A stretch of 64,000 nucleotides of DNA from Gordonia humi (GTDB lineage Bacteria; Actinomycetota; Actinomycetes; Mycobacteriales; Mycobacteriaceae). Made by a program: the position numbers and the translations under genes. The notes under the pieces are model-generated. The model was not told the DNA's origin and ran no database searches. It was given only the letters and a program-made list of their open reading frames with translations. This document shows, piece by piece, positions 62,626-64,000 of this stretch. The first letter of the stretch is position 1. Each line of letters begins with the position of its first letter. The stretch is from the NCBI RefSeq assembly GCF_014197435.1, contig NZ_JACIFP010000001.1, forward strand, positions 1,984,001 through 2,048,000, in the 5' to 3' direction.

Positions 62626-63684
62626 ATGCGTTTCGAGTACTTTCGTGAGGTGCTCGAGAAGACGATCCGCGGCCTGAACCCGGCCGGCTTCGCCATGGTG
62701 ATGGCCACCGGGATCGTCTCGATCGCCATGAACGTACAGGGGTGGGACGTCGGATCGTCGATCCTGATGTGGATCGGCATCGTCGCCTACGCGGTTCTCG
62801 TCGTGGCCTACCTGGTCCGGTTCGTCCGGTACAGGCACGCGGTGGCCACGGACCTGCGCATCCCGTCCCGCACGTTCGGCTTCTTCACCGTCGTGGCGGG
62901 CACCGGGGTGCTGGGTTCGAGGCTGCTGCTCGACGGGGCGATCCGGTGGGCCGAGATCGCGTTGATCGTCACGACCGTCCTCTGGGCGATCCTCGGCTAC
63001 CTTCTGCCCGCGGTCGCCTTCGGCGCGCGAAAGGACGAAGCGCCGCTGCGCACCGCCGACGGGAGCTGGTTCGTCTGGGTGGTCGCCACACAGGCGGTGG
63101 CGGTCCTCGCGTCGAGTCTGCAGCCTGAACTCGAGACATGGCGCACCGAACTCGCGCTGCTCGCGGTGTTCTGCTGGGCGGTGGGCGTGTTCCTTTACGT
63201 GGCGGTCGCCGTGTTCGTCGCCGCTCGCCTGCTGTTCTCGCGGCCCGCGCCGGCCGACGTGTCGGGCGCCTACTGGGTGGCGATGGGGGCGACGGCGATC
63301 TCCGTCGTCGCCGGAGCCCACATCGGGGACATGACCGACGTTCCGCTCTTGGACGTCGTCGGGTCGACGGTCGCGGCGGCCACCTTCCTGCTGTGGGCGT
63401 TCGGCACCTGGCTGGTGCCCGCGCTGCTCGTCGCGGGGTACTGGCGGCATGTGATCCATCGTGTGCCACTGCGTTACGACGTGTCGCTGTGGACCATCGT
63501 CTTCCCGCTCGGCATGTACGGAGTGGCCAGCCGCACCCTCGGCGATACGCACGATCTGCCGATCGTCGACGGCATCGGGCACGCCGAGATCTGGCTCGCC
63601 GTGATCGCCTGGGGCGTCACCTTCCTGGCGATGGTGTGGTCGCTGGGGCGGCGGTTGTCGGCACGGGACGCACGCACGCCGTAG
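62626..63684 (+). CDS. TehA/SLAC1-type anion transporter family protein
   Basis: A 352-residue protein with ten membrane segments, opening LNPAGFAMVMATGIVSIAMN and with WTIVFPLGMYGVASRTLG near the C terminus. These are the same family motifs as in the protein at 36469. The start ATG 62626 has only a weak GGTGA upstream. It shares a divergent promoter region with the FadR-type regulator and ends 7 bp before the convergent pabB-type gene. The substrate is unknown. Confidence 0.88.
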   Translation: MRFEYFREVLEKTIRGLNPAGFAMVMATGIVSIAMNVQGWDVGSSILMWIGIVAYAVLVVAYLVRFVRYRHAVATDLRIPSRTFGFFTVVAGTGVLGSRLLLDGAIRWAEIALIVTTVLWAILGYLLPAVAFGARKDEAPLRTADGSWFVWVVATQAVAVLASSLQPELETWRTELALLAVFCWAVGVFLYVAVAVFVAARLLFSRPAPADVSGAYWVAMGATAISVVAGAHIGDMTDVPLLDVVGSTVAAATFLLWAFGTWLVPALLVAGYWRHVIHRVPLRYDVSLWTIVFPLGMYGVASRTLGDTHDLPIVDGIGHAEIWLAVIAWGVTFLAMVWSLGRRLSARDARTP

Positions 63685-63691
63685 CGTGCGG

Positions 63692-64000
63692 TCAGCGGGC
63701 CGCGAAGCCGACGATCGACGCGGCCTTGTCCAGGCACTCCTGCCATTCGGCTTCGGGGTCGGAGGCTGCGGTGATGCCGCCGCCGACACCCAGCGTCAGG
63801 GCGCCGTCGGGGGTGACGGCCACCGTCCGGATCGCGACCGACAAGTCGAGCAGTCCGCCGGGCCCGGCGATGCCGATCGCCCCGCAGTACACGCCGCGTT
63901 CGTGCTCCTCCCATCCGGTGAGCAGGTCGGCGGCGCGGATCTTGGGGGTGCCGGTGACCGAGGCCGGCGGCAGCGTCGCGGCCAGGAGGGCGTCGTGGCC
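63692..64000 (-). CDS. pabB: Aminodeoxychorismate synthase component I-type enzyme, 3' end (partial)
   Basis: The C-terminal 102 residues of a chorismate-using enzyme; the gene continues past the right edge. The signature PPASVTGTPKIRAADLL, followed by ERGVYCGAIGIAGPGG and LGVGGGITAASDPEAEWQEC, is the C-terminal catalytic part of PabB/TrpE-type enzymes. The place near pmt and rsmI matches pabB of mycobacteria and favours p-aminobenzoate (folate) synthesis over anthranilate. Confidence 0.88.
   Translation of the reverse strand, partial: GHDALLAATLPPASVTGTPKIRAADLLTGWEEHERGVYCGAIGIAGPGGLLDLSVAIRTVAVTPDGALTLGVGGGITAASDPEAEWQECLDKAASIVGFAAR

Overview
The window is GC-rich (about two thirds G+C by eye) and densely coded. 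The organism is almost certainly a mycolic-acid actinobacterium of the Mycobacteriales, most like Gordonia, Williamsia or a close relative. The signs are an MTB12-like lipoprotein, a wax ester synthase/DGAT, an ESX-like small protein, an FprB plus AurF pair, IdeR-type iron boxes, and a pmt-rsmI-...-pabB order that recalls Mycobacterium tuberculosis. The genus is an inference; no rRNA is present.

Layout. (1) 1-13.2 kb: the 3' end of one NRPS gene, then a 4044-residue NRPS (A-PCP-C-A-PCP-C-A-PCP-C-A-PCP-TE) and an MbtH-like partner. The first complete A domain carries a serine code. (2) 13.4-23.5 kb: an unusual signalling array. It holds three translationally coupled pairs, each a membrane histidine kinase followed by a kinase-like membrane protein without an ATP site. 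A two-domain response regulator and a receiver-less LuxR-type HTH protein lie among them, as do an MTB12-like lipoprotein and an acetoacetate decarboxylase-like gene on the other strand. (3) 23.5-25.3 kb: rplN-rplX-rplE-rpsZ with its own promoter, leader hairpin and double terminator; the rest of the usual spc operon does not follow. (4) 25.4-29.6 kb: a siderophore ABC importer operon behind a good iron box. (5) 29.7-39.8 kb: an aminotransferase with a divergent MocR regulator, a TerD-AIM24 fusion, a UPF0126/TRIC channel, a WS/DGAT, a TehA-like transporter, an ankyrin lipoprotein, a LysR regulator and a SnoaL-like protein. (6) 39.9-45.6 kb: a second siderophore importer operon with an O-methyltransferase at its end and an AraC regulator upstream. 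(7) 45.8-50.3 kb: a small membrane protein, a poor region with possible gene debris, tRNA-Ala(CGC), a possible 30-residue peptide gene, a secreted HNH-type lipoprotein, and an ESX-like protein paired with an alpha/beta hydrolase. (8) 50.4-64 kb: FprB and AurF, a Na+/H+ antiporter, a universal stress protein, an MFS exporter, protein O-mannosyltransferase, a TetR regulator, rsmI, a FadR-MFS operon, a second TehA-like gene and the 3' end of a pabB-type gene.

How the parts may work together. Two IdeR-boxed importers suggest that iron uptake is a main theme; the NRPS could make the cognate siderophore, but nothing in the window proves the link. The kinase/pseudokinase array is the least explained part and the best candidate for an undescribed system. 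No insertion sequence, integrase, phage gene or CRISPR array was seen.
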